NCBI GenBank assembly: GCA_031555315.1 | Contig: JAVBUO010000024.1 | Span: 1-64,000 of the forward strand | Direction of reading: 5' to 3' | Source of the DNA: JAVBJV01 sp031555315 | GTDB lineage: Bacteria; Pseudomonadota; Alphaproteobacteria; Acetobacterales; Acetobacteraceae | DNA: 64,000 nucleotides | Shown here: positions 26,134 to 33,436 of the stretch, piece after piece | How the letters are laid out: the number at the start of each line of letters is the position of its first letter | Position numbering within the stretch: position 1 is the stretch's first letter | The notes under the pieces: model-generated | Told to the model about the DNA's origin: nothing | Seen by the model: only the letters and a program-made list of their open reading frames with translations | Databases searched by the model: none | Program-made: the position numbers and the translations under genes

Positions 26134-26898
26134 TCACAGGGCAGTGCCGCCACCCCGCCAATCCTCCGCCCTGTTCCGCGCATACACAAACGCGTTTCCC
26201 TGCTTGCCCACGCGCTCCAATGCCCCGATATGCTGCAGCAGGTTCAGCGCCGTCCCGGCCGCGCCGCGGGGCAGGCCAGTGGCCTTTCGATAGTCCTTGA
26301 CCAAAAATTGTTCGGGCAAACATTCCGGCACCAGAGCCAGATAATCCGCCGGGGCAGAAAAATACAGCTCTTCCAGCAGCGCCGCCGGAATGCGGTCGCA
26401 GCGGGAGGAGCCTTTTTTGCCGTCCTTGCTCCAGCCGTTGAGGAAGCGCAGTTCCTCCAGCTCCAGCATAACGATACACAGCCGAAAATTCGGATGCGTT
26501 ACAAACGGTTTGATGCGGTACAGTTCCGAAAACACGCTCTGCGGCACCCCGGCTTTTGGGCTTTTGCGCCGTTTGCTTGTCTCCCCTGTCTCCGGGTCAA
26601 TCCAGCACAGCCATTTCAGCCCGGGGACAGGGTAAACCACTGTCACGCGGGAGAGGGGCAGAAAGGCCTCCAGCTTGCCGCGCAGCTTTTCAAAGTTGCG
26701 GGTCTGTATTTCGATAATGCCGTCCTCGCCCACGATATCCGCCACATACTTGCCGATGCGAATTTCGTGGCTTTCCTCGGACTCCTCAAAGTACCGTTTC
26801 AGCACGGCGTGCAGGGTCTTTTCCCCCAGGGTACCGATGCCGCCGGGGGCACGTGTTTCCGCGGCCTTGCAGGCCTGTAAAAAACGTTCCGGATTCAT
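26134..26898 (-). CDS. Uncharacterised protein with PD-(D/E)XK nuclease-like N-terminus
   Basis: The product has 254 residues from the ATG at 26,898, which overlaps the stop of the ABC ATPase gene (ATGA). I see a conserved-looking block GIGTLGEKTLHAVLKRYF with E26, then YVADIVGEDGIIEIQTRNF with D54, E63 and Q65. This E...D...E-x-Q pattern is that of a restriction-endonuclease-like fold. A basic SKRRKSPKAG stretch and a winged-helix-like C-terminal part (YRKATGLPRGAAGTALNLLQHIGALERVG) follow. DNA or RNA binding is inferred from this. The coupling to an amino-acid-transporter ATPase gene has no obvious functional logic. I recognise no named family. Confidence 0.7.
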   Translation of the reverse strand: MNPERFLQACKAAETRAPGGIGTLGEKTLHAVLKRYFEESEESHEIRIGKYVADIVGEDGIIEIQTRNFEKLRGKLEAFLPLSRVTVVYPVPGLKWLCWIDPETGETSKRRKSPKAGVPQSVFSELYRIKPFVTHPNFRLCIVMLELEELRFLNGWSKDGKKGSSRCDRIPAALLEELYFSAPADYLALVPECLPEQFLVKDYRKATGLPRGAAGTALNLLQHIGALERVGKQGNAFVYARNRAEDWRGGGTAL

Positions 26899-27626
26899 GC
26901 CCGGCTCGCCCATTCCGCCAAAAACGCCTTGGTGCGCTCGGATTTCGGGTTCCCCAAAACCTCCTGTGGGGTGCCGCTCTCCACAATAACGCCGCCGTCC
27001 ATAAAGATAATACGGTCCGCCGCGCTGCGCGCAAACGCCATTTCGTGCGTCACAATCACCATCGTCATTTTTTCCGCTGCCAAATCCCGAATGACCTTCA
27101 GGATTTCACCCGTCAGCTCCGGATCCAGCGCACTGGTGGGCTCATCGAAAAAGAGTATATCCGGTTTGAGCGCCAGCGCCCGCGCAATGCTCACGCGCTG
27201 CTGCTGCCCGCCGGAAAGCTGCGACGGACGACGATCGCCCAGATCGGGCAGGCGCACCATCTCGAGCGCGCGCTTCACCCGCGCGGCGCGTTCGGCGCGG
27301 CGCACACCGCGCACCGCTAGCGGAAACGCGACATTCTCGGCCACCGTCATGTGTGGAAACAGCGCATAGTTCTGAAACACCACGCCGATGCCGCGCTTGT
27401 GCGGCGCCAGATGCGCAATGTCGCGCCCCTGCAGCAGAATCTCGCCGCTGCTCGGCATCTCGAAACCGGCCAGCATCATCAGCGTCGTCGTCTTGCCCGA
27501 TCCCGAGGGCCCCAGCAGGGTCAGGAATTCGCCTTCCATCACGTCCAGATTCAGATTGCGCACCACCAGCGTGTGCCCGTCGTATGTCTTGCGAACGTTA
27601 ATAAAGCGAACCAATGGGTCGGGCAC
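26895..27626 (-). CDS. Chimeric ABC transporter ATP-binding protein (PotA-like front, GlnQ-like back)
   Basis: The 243-residue frame is a complete ABC ATPase in motif order: Walker A GPSGSGKTTTLMML, Q-loop FQNYALFPHMTV, signature LSGGQQQRVSIARAL, Walker B ILFFDEPTSALDPE and H-loop VTHEM. Its halves come from different families. Residues up to the signature (HKRGIGVVFQNYALFPHMTVAEN, NVAFPLAVRGVRRAER) are like spermidine/Fe3+ importers of alphaproteobacteria and use GC-rich codons. After the signature (TMVIVTHEMAFARSAADRIIFMDGGVIVESGTP, NPKSERTKAFL) it is a polar-amino-acid GlnQ of Clostridia. It is also shorter than PotA (no C-terminal TOBE domain). I interpret this as two genes fused at a conserved sequence, not as a functional protein. 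Confidence 0.8.
   Translation of the reverse strand: MPDPLVRFINVRKTYDGHTLVVRNLNLDVMEGEFLTLLGPSGSGKTTTLMMLAGFEMPSSGEILLQGRDIAHLAPHKRGIGVVFQNYALFPHMTVAENVAFPLAVRGVRRAERAARVKRALEMVRLPDLGDRRPSQLSGGQQQRVSIARALALKPDILFFDEPTSALDPELTGEILKVIRDLAAEKMTMVIVTHEMAFARSAADRIIFMDGGVIVESGTPQEVLGNPKSERTKAFLAEWASRA
27165..27240. other. Junction between Firmicute and alphaproteobacterial DNA
   Basis: The stretch encoding SQLSGGQQQRVSIARALA lies at about 27,177-27,227. To its left (lower coordinates) base composition, gene families and ribosome sites are clostridial. To its right they are alphaproteobacterial for the remaining 37 kb. The exact breakpoint is hidden because the shared motif would be similar in both genomes. 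No insertion sequence, integrase, attachment site or repeat is visible here. Confidence 0.8.
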
Positions 27627-27802
27627 TCTCTACACCTCTCTGCGGCATGTCTTCACGACAGGGTTCCGCCCCCGTTCCATCCTGTCAATAGTCAAGGCAG
27701 GTTGGCACGAAATACGCCGTGCCAGAGCATCTTCAGGCAGCCGGGAGATTTCACCCGGTCGCGATCTGCTCTAGCATCGCCCGACAATGCGGGGAAACAG
27801 CC

Positions 27803-28819
27803 TTGAACACCACCGATACCAACACGATTCTCGTCCGCCGCGATGGCCGGATCGGCCGGATCACCCTTAATCGTCCGCGCGCGCTGAACGCGCTGGATCT
27901 GCCGATGATCCGCACGATGACCACCGCACTCGCCGACTGGCAGGACGACCCCGCCATCCATGGCGTGGTGGTGGACGGCGCGGACGGCAAGGCGTTCTGC
28001 GCCGGCGGCGATATCCGCGACGTGCGTCAGGACAGCCTCGATGGCCGCCACGACAGGATCGAGGCGTTCTTCGCCGAAGAATATGCGTTGAACCGTTTGA
28101 TTGCCGAATACCGCAAACCGTACATCGCATTGGTGGATGGCTTCTGCCTGGGTGGCGGGATCGGCATTTCGGTGCACGGCACCTGCCGCATCGCCAGCGA
28201 ATACGCCGCATTCGCCATGCCGGAAACCGCGATCGCGCTGTTCCCCGACGTCGGGGCGACTTTCCTCCTGCCGCGCCTGCCGGGCGCGATCGGCATGTGG
28301 ATGGCGCTGACCGGCGCACGGCTGAGCGGCGCCGATGCGGTACAGGCGGGCCTTGCCACACACTACGTGCCGCGGGCGCGATTCGCCGCCCTGTCCGCAG
28401 CGTTGGCCGCCGACGGCCCGGGCGCGCTGGGCCGGTTTACCGAAGCCGCCCCGGACGGTGACCTCGCCCGCCACCGCGCCGAGATCGACACCTGTTTCGG
28501 TGCGGATTCCGTCAGCGAAATCGTCTCGCGCCTGCAGGCCGACGACAGCGCCTGGGCGCAGGAACAATTGCAGATCCTGCGCACGATGTCGCCTTCATCG
28601 GTGCTGTGGTCGTTCGCCATCGTGCGTGCCGGCGCTACGCGCACGCTGGCACAATGCCTGGATGCCGAACTGCGTCTGACCCGGCAGGTCACCCGCCATC
28701 CGGACTTCATCGAAGGGGTGCGCGCGATGCTGGTCGACAAGGACCGTGCGCCGCGCTGGTTGCCCGCCCGGCTCGAGGATGTGGACCCCGCCGCCATCGC
28801 CGCCATGCTGACCGCCTGA
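27803..28819 (+). CDS. 3-hydroxyisobutyryl-CoA hydrolase (enoyl-CoA hydratase/isomerase superfamily)
   Basis: The product has 338 residues from a TTG at 27,803, chosen because GGGGAAA lies just upstream and the family begins here; the frame is open further up. Crotonase-fold landmarks are KAFCAGGDIR and DGFCLGGGIGISVHG (oxyanion-hole glycines), and the hydrolase-type PETAIALFPDVGATFLLPRLPG. The long C-terminal ECH_2-type region (LTRQVTRHPDFIEGVRAMLVDKD) separates it from short hydratases. It would hydrolyse 3-hydroxyisobutyryl-CoA in valine breakdown. The partner dehydrogenase genes are not adjacent. It diverges from the chimeric ATPase gene. Confidence 0.85.
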   Translation: MNTTDTNTILVRRDGRIGRITLNRPRALNALDLPMIRTMTTALADWQDDPAIHGVVVDGADGKAFCAGGDIRDVRQDSLDGRHDRIEAFFAEEYALNRLIAEYRKPYIALVDGFCLGGGIGISVHGTCRIASEYAAFAMPETAIALFPDVGATFLLPRLPGAIGMWMALTGARLSGADAVQAGLATHYVPRARFAALSAALAADGPGALGRFTEAAPDGDLARHRAEIDTCFGADSVSEIVSRLQADDSAWAQEQLQILRTMSPSSVLWSFAIVRAGATRTLAQCLDAELRLTRQVTRHPDFIEGVRAMLVDKDRAPRWLPARLEDVDPAAIAAMLTA

Positions 28820-28884
28820 ACCGCGTTTTGCACCCGGACGGATAAAGCGGTAAAAAGCGCCTGCCACAGACAGGGCCGACACAC

Positions 28885-29493
28885 GTGGAAGAACTGATCG
28901 CGCGTTACCGCCAATTCCGCCGGGACACCTGGCCGCAGGAAAAGCCGCTGCTGCAGAAGCTGGCGGTCGATGGGCAGCGCCCGTGGGGCATGGTGATCTC
29001 GTGCTCGGACAGCCGCGTCGACCCGCAGACGATTTTCTCGGCCGGCCCCGGCGATCTGTTCGTGGTGCGCAACGTCGCCAATCTGGTACCGCCCTATGCG
29101 CCCGACTCGCACTATCACGGCACCAGCGCGGCGCTGGAATTCGGCGTGCGCGTGCTGCAGGTGCGCAACCTGATCGTGCTGGGGCACACGCAATGCGGCG
29201 GCGTGCACGCCCTGCTGCACGGCACCCCCGACAACGCCGCCGACTTCGTCGGCAACTGGATGAGCATCGCCCGCCGCGCCCGCGAGCGTGCACTGGTCTG
29301 CGACGCCCCCGACCAGATGCTGGCCTGCGAACAGGAAGTACTGCGCGTCTCGCTGGAAAACCTGCGCAGCTTTCCATGGATACGGGCCGCAGAGGAAAGC
29401 GGCACGCTCAACCTGCGCGCCGGCTATTTCGACATTCATGCCGGCGTGCTCGTCATGCTCGACAAAAACGGCACCTTCACCGCAATCGACTGA
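28885..29493 (+). CDS. Beta-class carbonic anhydrase
   Basis: The 202-residue product starts with GTG at 28,885. Zinc ligands are seen in ISCSDSRVDP (Cys, with the Asp-Arg dyad) and LGHTQCGGVHAL (His and Cys). The pattern C-x-D-x-R ... H-x2-C is that of plant-type beta carbonic anhydrases. It interconverts CO2 and bicarbonate in the cytoplasm, supplying carboxylases. No bicarbonate transporter lies alongside. The gene is probably monocistronic; a palindromic stretch follows. Confidence 0.92.
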   Translation: MEELIARYRQFRRDTWPQEKPLLQKLAVDGQRPWGMVISCSDSRVDPQTIFSAGPGDLFVVRNVANLVPPYAPDSHYHGTSAALEFGVRVLQVRNLIVLGHTQCGGVHALLHGTPDNAADFVGNWMSIARRARERALVCDAPDQMLACEQEVLRVSLENLRSFPWIRAAEESGTLNLRAGYFDIHAGVLVMLDKNGTFTAID

Positions 29494-29510
29494 CCCGCGG
29501 ATCTCCCCCC

Positions 29511-29655
29511 AGAGGCTGTTCGAGACTGCGCTGGTGTGAGTCGTATGGTGGTGCTTTCTGAGAACCGGCGCGCAGCGAACATCAGTTCGTGAGCACCACA
29601 AGCGCAAGAAAGTGCCGCCAGACAACCAGGCCAGTCGCAGTATCGGGCAGTCTCT
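29511..29655. repeat. Imperfect inverted repeat between carbonic anhydrase and DMT transporter genes
   Basis: AGAGGCTGTTCGAGACTGCG at 29,511-29,530 resembles the complement of the far end (to 29,655) with several mismatches. Inner segments TGGTGGTGCTTTCT and AGAAAGTGCCGCCA are likewise imperfectly complementary. The whole 145 bases could fold into one long hairpin. It may be a decayed palindromic element. The right end touches the DMT gene stop codon. Confidence 0.4.
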
Positions 29656-30563
29656 CAGCGTCCCACCAAGACCAGCACGACCCCGGCAACGATCAGCACC
29701 AGCCCGACGATATCCAGCCGGCGCAGCGTCTCTTTCAGATAGAAGCGGCTGAACAGCATGGTGAACACCATCTCGACCTGTCCCAGCGCGCGCACCAGTG
29801 CCACCGGGGCCAGGGCGAACGCCGTGAACCAGCAGGCCGACCCGCAGGCCGACAGCGCCCCCACCCAGGCGGAACTGCGCCATGTGGCAAAGGCAAGTTG
29901 TAACTGTCGCGGTTCACGCCAGGCCAGCCATCCCCCCTGCATCAGGGTCTGCAGAATGTTGGTCACCACAAGCCCGAACAGCGCGTTGCGGATCAGGTCG
30001 TCCTGCGGCAGCGCCTGGTTCGCCAGCTTGATGCAGATCGAGGTGAACGCGAACACGAAGCCGGCTCCCAGGCCGCACAGCGCGGCGGGCTGCATCGTCG
30101 CCCGCGCCAGTTCCACAAGGCGCAGATTCCCCCCGGCCAGCGACAGCGTCAGCACCCCCAGCACGCTCAGGCCGATACCTCCCCACGACAGCGGTGAGAG
30201 CGCCTCGCCCAGCACGATCCAGGCGATGATCGCCCCCTGCACCGCCTCGGTCTTCGCATAGGCGGTGCCGACCGCGAAATTGCGAAAGCCGAACGCCATG
30301 ATCAGCAGCGTGGTACCGAAAATCTGCAACAGCCCGCCGGCCACACAGGCCAGCAGAAAGCGCATGTTCGGCGCCGGCAGGGTATCGCCGGTGATCGCCA
30401 GCCAGACGATCAGGAACAGCGCCCCGACCGGAATCGCATAGACATAGCGCACGAACCCCGCGGCGTTGACCGAAAGCACCCCGCGCAGTCGCTGCTGCAG
30501 GGCGGTGCGCCATGTCTGAAACAGAGCCGCGCTGAAGGTAACTGGAATCCACAGAGGTAGCAT
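29655..30563 (-). CDS. DMT/EamA-family transporter
   Basis: The 302-residue product is an integral membrane protein with about ten hydrophobic segments arranged as two five-helix repeats, as in EamA/DMT exporters. Examples are LFLIVWLAITG near the start, AFGFRNFAVGTAYAKTEAVQGAIIAWIVLGE (the end of repeat one with the usual small-residue helix) and the last helix LVLIVAGVVLVLVGR. The family moves amino acids, nucleobases or related metabolites by proton exchange. It is 60 bases downstream of the first TctC gene on the same strand, so cotranscription is possible. Substrate unknown. Confidence 0.83.
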   Translation of the reverse strand: MLPLWIPVTFSAALFQTWRTALQQRLRGVLSVNAAGFVRYVYAIPVGALFLIVWLAITGDTLPAPNMRFLLACVAGGLLQIFGTTLLIMAFGFRNFAVGTAYAKTEAVQGAIIAWIVLGEALSPLSWGGIGLSVLGVLTLSLAGGNLRLVELARATMQPAALCGLGAGFVFAFTSICIKLANQALPQDDLIRNALFGLVVTNILQTLMQGGWLAWREPRQLQLAFATWRSSAWVGALSACGSACWFTAFALAPVALVRALGQVEMVFTMLFSRFYLKETLRRLDIVGLVLIVAGVVLVLVGR

Positions 30564-30623
30564 TTGTCCCTATACCGGCCAGCGCGGATCGGAATGGTCC
30601 GGGCCTGTGCCGGCCCGGATATC

Positions 30624-31625
30624 TCACCCGATATCGAGCTGCAACCCCGCGCGTTCGATCACGCCGCGCCATTTCTCGATCTCGGCATTCACGAACGCCT
30701 TGAATTCGGCCGGCGTGCCGTACGACGGAATGCCGGACATCTGTTCCGTGATCTGCCGCTGGATTTCGGGTTGATCCATCATGACCTTGATTTCGGTGTT
30801 CAACGCATCGACGATTGGTACCGGCGTGCCCTTGGGCAGGAAGATCCCGAACCAGGTCGAAACCTCGTAATCCGCCTGCGCCAGTTCAGGAACGACCTCG
30901 CGCATCGTCGGAATATCCGGGAACAGCGGACTGCGTTCTTCCGACGTCACGGCGATCAGGCGCACCTTGCCGGCGCGGATCTGCTGCACGGCCGTGGTCA
31001 GGTTGTCGAACAGACACTGGACGTTACCGGCCATCAGTTCGATCATCGCCGGGCCCGCACCGCGATACGGCACCTGGATGAATTCGGTGCCCATCAGCTG
31101 GTTGAACCACATCCCGGCCAGATGACCGGACTGCCCGACCCCCGAAAAACCGCAGCTTACATCTCCGCGGTTGGCGCGCAGATAAGTAATGAATTCCTGA
31201 AAAGTCCGTACCGGAAAATCGTTGTTCACCATCAGCGCGTTGGGGCCGCGCACCACGTTCGACACCGGGATCAGGTCTTCGGGTGTGTAATGAAGGTTGC
31301 GGAACAGTGAATAGGCGATCGACTGCGGCCCGATATTGCCCGACAGGATCGTGTATCCGTCCGGCTCGGAACGCACCGCTTCCACCGTACCGATCAGCCC
31401 GCCGCCGCCCGAACGGTTTTCCACCACGCAGGGCTGCCCCCAGACCGTGGTGAGATGATGCGACAACAGACGCCCGACAATATCGGTGGTCCCACCCGGC
31501 GCCGCCGGAACCACGATCCGCACCGGCCGCTCCGGGCGCCAGGGATCGGCACGCACCGCGCCGGCCGCCAGCGCCCCGACGCCGAGCGCACCGCCCAGAA
31601 CCGCACGGCGTGTCAGATGAAACAT
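30624..31625 (-). CDS. Tripartite tricarboxylate transporter receptor (TctC/Bug family)
   Basis: The 333-residue product has a Tat-like signal peptide (HLTRRAVLGGALGVGALAAGAVRA) and the Bug receptor fold: RPVRIVVPAAPGGTTDIVGRLL, VENRSGGGGLIGTVEAV, and a C-terminal GTPAEFKAFVNAEIEKWRGVIE. These periplasmic proteins bind carboxylates or amides. GGGAGGAATT precedes the ATG. It is highly similar in sequence and equal in length to the neighbouring receptor at 31,757-32,758, indicating tandem duplication. No TctA or TctB membrane genes are present, so it is an orphan receptor. Confidence 0.92.
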   Translation of the reverse strand: MFHLTRRAVLGGALGVGALAAGAVRADPWRPERPVRIVVPAAPGGTTDIVGRLLSHHLTTVWGQPCVVENRSGGGGLIGTVEAVRSEPDGYTILSGNIGPQSIAYSLFRNLHYTPEDLIPVSNVVRGPNALMVNNDFPVRTFQEFITYLRANRGDVSCGFSGVGQSGHLAGMWFNQLMGTEFIQVPYRGAGPAMIELMAGNVQCLFDNLTTAVQQIRAGKVRLIAVTSEERSPLFPDIPTMREVVPELAQADYEVSTWFGIFLPKGTPVPIVDALNTEIKVMMDQPEIQRQITEQMSGIPSYGTPAEFKAFVNAEIEKWRGVIERAGLQLDIG

Positions 31626-31682
31626 GACAATTCCTCCCTCGTTTTATTTTTCTTTCAGAAAGAATGTACCAGCGCGGAATAT

Positions 31683-31753
31683 GTCGCAAGCAACCATAAA
31701 AAAACGTGTCCCGGAATGTTTCCGGGACACGTTTTTTTATGGTTGCTTGCGAC
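31683..31753 (-). terminator. Very long perfect hairpin terminator between tandem TctC genes
   Basis: The arms, 31,683-31,716 and 31,720-31,753, are perfect 34-base complements around a 3-base loop. They include CGTGTCCCGGAA and a run of seven A/T bases on each side, so it is an intrinsic terminator that works in both directions. It begins 3 bases after the stop codon of the upstream receptor gene (31,757). It is much longer than an ordinary terminator stem. Confidence 0.85.
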
Positions 31754-31756
31754 GGG

Positions 31757-32758
31757 TCAGCCGATGTCGAGCTGCAAACCCTCGCGCTGGATCACACCGC
31801 GCCACTTCTCGATTTCGGCATCGACGAACGCCTTGAACTCCGCCGGCGTGCCATAGGAAGGCACGCCTGCCATCTGTTCGCTGATCTGCTGACGCACCTC
31901 GGGCTTATCCAGCAGAGCCTTGATCTCGGCGTTCAGCGCCTCGATGACCGGGGCCGGCGTGCCCTTGGGCATGAAGATGCCGAACCAGGTCGATACGTCG
32001 AAATTCGCCTGTGCCAGTTCGGGCGCCACTTCGCGCAGGGTCGGGATATCCGGCAGTTGCGCGCTACGTTCGGCCGTGGTCACCGCCAGGGCGCGCACCT
32101 TACCCGAACGGATCTGCTGGATCGCCGTGGTCAGGTTATCGAACATGAACTGCACGTTGCCGCCCATCAGATCGATCATCGCCGGACCCGCGCCGCGATA
32201 CGGCACATGCGTCGAATCGGTGTTCATCAGCTGTTGGAACCACACCGCCGACAGATGCCCCGACTGTCCGACGCCCTGCGACGCATAGGACAGCTTACCC
32301 GGATTGGCGCGCAGATAGGTGATGAATTCCTGGAAGTTCTGCGCCGACACATCATTGTTGACCACCAGCACGTTGGGCCCGCGCACCACGTTCGACACCG
32401 GGACCAGATCTTCGGGTTTGTACTGCAGATTGCGGAACAGCGAGTAAGCGATCGACTGCGGCCCGATATTGCCCGACAGAATCGTGTGCCCGTCCGGCGT
32501 GGCGCGCACCGCTTCGACTGTGCCGATCACCCCGCCGCCGCCCGAGCGGTTGTCCACCACACAGGAATGTCCCCAGGACTGAGTCAGCTGCACCGACAGC
32601 AGACGCCCGACGATGTCGGTGGTGCCGCCCGGCGCCGCCGGAACGATGATCCGCATTGGCCGCTCCGGGCGCCATGGCGCGGCGAACGCACGCGTCGCCA
32701 CCAATGCACCCGCCCCCACTCCGATGCCCAACAGGGCACGCTTTGTCAGATGGACCAT
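31757..32758 (-). CDS. Tripartite tricarboxylate transporter receptor (TctC/Bug family), second copy
   Basis: The 333-residue paralogue starts MVHLTKRALLGIGVGAGALVATRAFA, a Tat-like signal peptide. It has the same receptor motifs as its neighbour: RPMRIIVPAAPGGTTDIVGRLL, VDNRSGGGGVIGTVEAV and GTPAEFKAFVDAEIEKWRGVIQ. GAGAAG precedes the ATG. It lies upstream of the hairpin and downstream of the ATC hydrolase-like gene on the same strand. Its ligand is unknown; the acyl-CoA catabolic genes upstream suggest a carboxylic acid or amide. Like its copy it lacks TctA/TctB partners here. Confidence 0.92.
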   Translation of the reverse strand: MVHLTKRALLGIGVGAGALVATRAFAAPWRPERPMRIIVPAAPGGTTDIVGRLLSVQLTQSWGHSCVVDNRSGGGGVIGTVEAVRATPDGHTILSGNIGPQSIAYSLFRNLQYKPEDLVPVSNVVRGPNVLVVNNDVSAQNFQEFITYLRANPGKLSYASQGVGQSGHLSAVWFQQLMNTDSTHVPYRGAGPAMIDLMGGNVQFMFDNLTTAIQQIRSGKVRALAVTTAERSAQLPDIPTLREVAPELAQANFDVSTWFGIFMPKGTPAPVIEALNAEIKALLDKPEVRQQISEQMAGVPSYGTPAEFKAFVDAEIEKWRGVIQREGLQLDIG

Positions 32759-32837
32759 TCTATTCTTCTCTCCTGGACTTGATCTGTGCGCCGAAACATG
32801 CCCCCGGTTCGGGATCCATGCAAGATGCGCAGAACTC

Positions 32838-33317
32838 CTATGGCTCTAGTGTATAGCGAAAATCGCAATGCGCGGCCCCGCCCATGATCGTCTGGGTGCG
32901 GGTCATCTTCATGTTTTTATGCCATCCTTCACAAAAAGCACCGTCGCGATTGCAGGACAGAATCGCACCCAGCTCTTCCAGTCCCATGGCGCGATACATG
33001 TCTGCGTAACGACAGCGCGTGACGTTGAAATGTTCTTCCGTTGCCGTGCTTTTCACGGGCTGGATCTGCAATGCATCCTCTGCCGTCCAGCGCGGCTGAA
33101 TGGCGCGGAAATTGCCCAGTGTGCCGCCGCCCGGCATCTCTGCCGCCATCGCCGCCGCGGTGCTCTGCGCCATCTTGATCACCGCATTCGACAGGATCCG
33201 TTTCGCCGTCTCCGCGCCAAGCGCGGCGACCATTTCGTCGTAGATCCCCTTCGCAAACGCCGCTTCGATACGGCGCTGGGTCAGAATAGGCATCGGTGTA
33301 TCTGTTGAATCGGTCAT
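32838..33317 (-). CDS. L-2-amino-thiazoline-4-carboxylic acid hydrolase-like protein
   Basis: The product has 159 residues from the ATG at 33,317, which follows GGGGAAG; a TTG at 33,335 is less likely. The C-terminal half has the family pattern NVTRCRYADMYRAMGLEELGAILSC, then NRDGAFCEG and RTQTIMGGAAHCDFRY, matching the ATC hydrolase family (PF14196 by memory). The founding member opens the thiazoline ring of ATC in L-cysteine production; most relatives have no tested substrate. It sits between the receptors and the amidase, so a role in opening a ring or amide compound in this pathway is plausible inference. Confidence 0.75.
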   Translation of the reverse strand: MTDSTDTPMPILTQRRIEAAFAKGIYDEMVAALGAETAKRILSNAVIKMAQSTAAAMAAEMPGGGTLGNFRAIQPRWTAEDALQIQPVKSTATEEHFNVTRCRYADMYRAMGLEELGAILSCNRDGAFCEGWHKNMKMTRTQTIMGGAAHCDFRYTLEP

Positions 33318-33436
33318 TGTGATGCTTCCCCGCAACGATCTTTTCTGTCTGTCTTACTTCACGCAGGCAGCCAAGCACTGTTCCAAACGCATTTGGACCG
33401 ACTTATCTCGGCATCAATATGCAGCACAGAAATATT

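Noticed and set aside
27165..27240. Lateral gene transfer or genomic island boundary as the cause of the composition switch
   Set aside because: No integrase, tRNA, direct repeat or insertion sequence is present. Both sides are ordinary core chromosome of different phyla, including essential genes.
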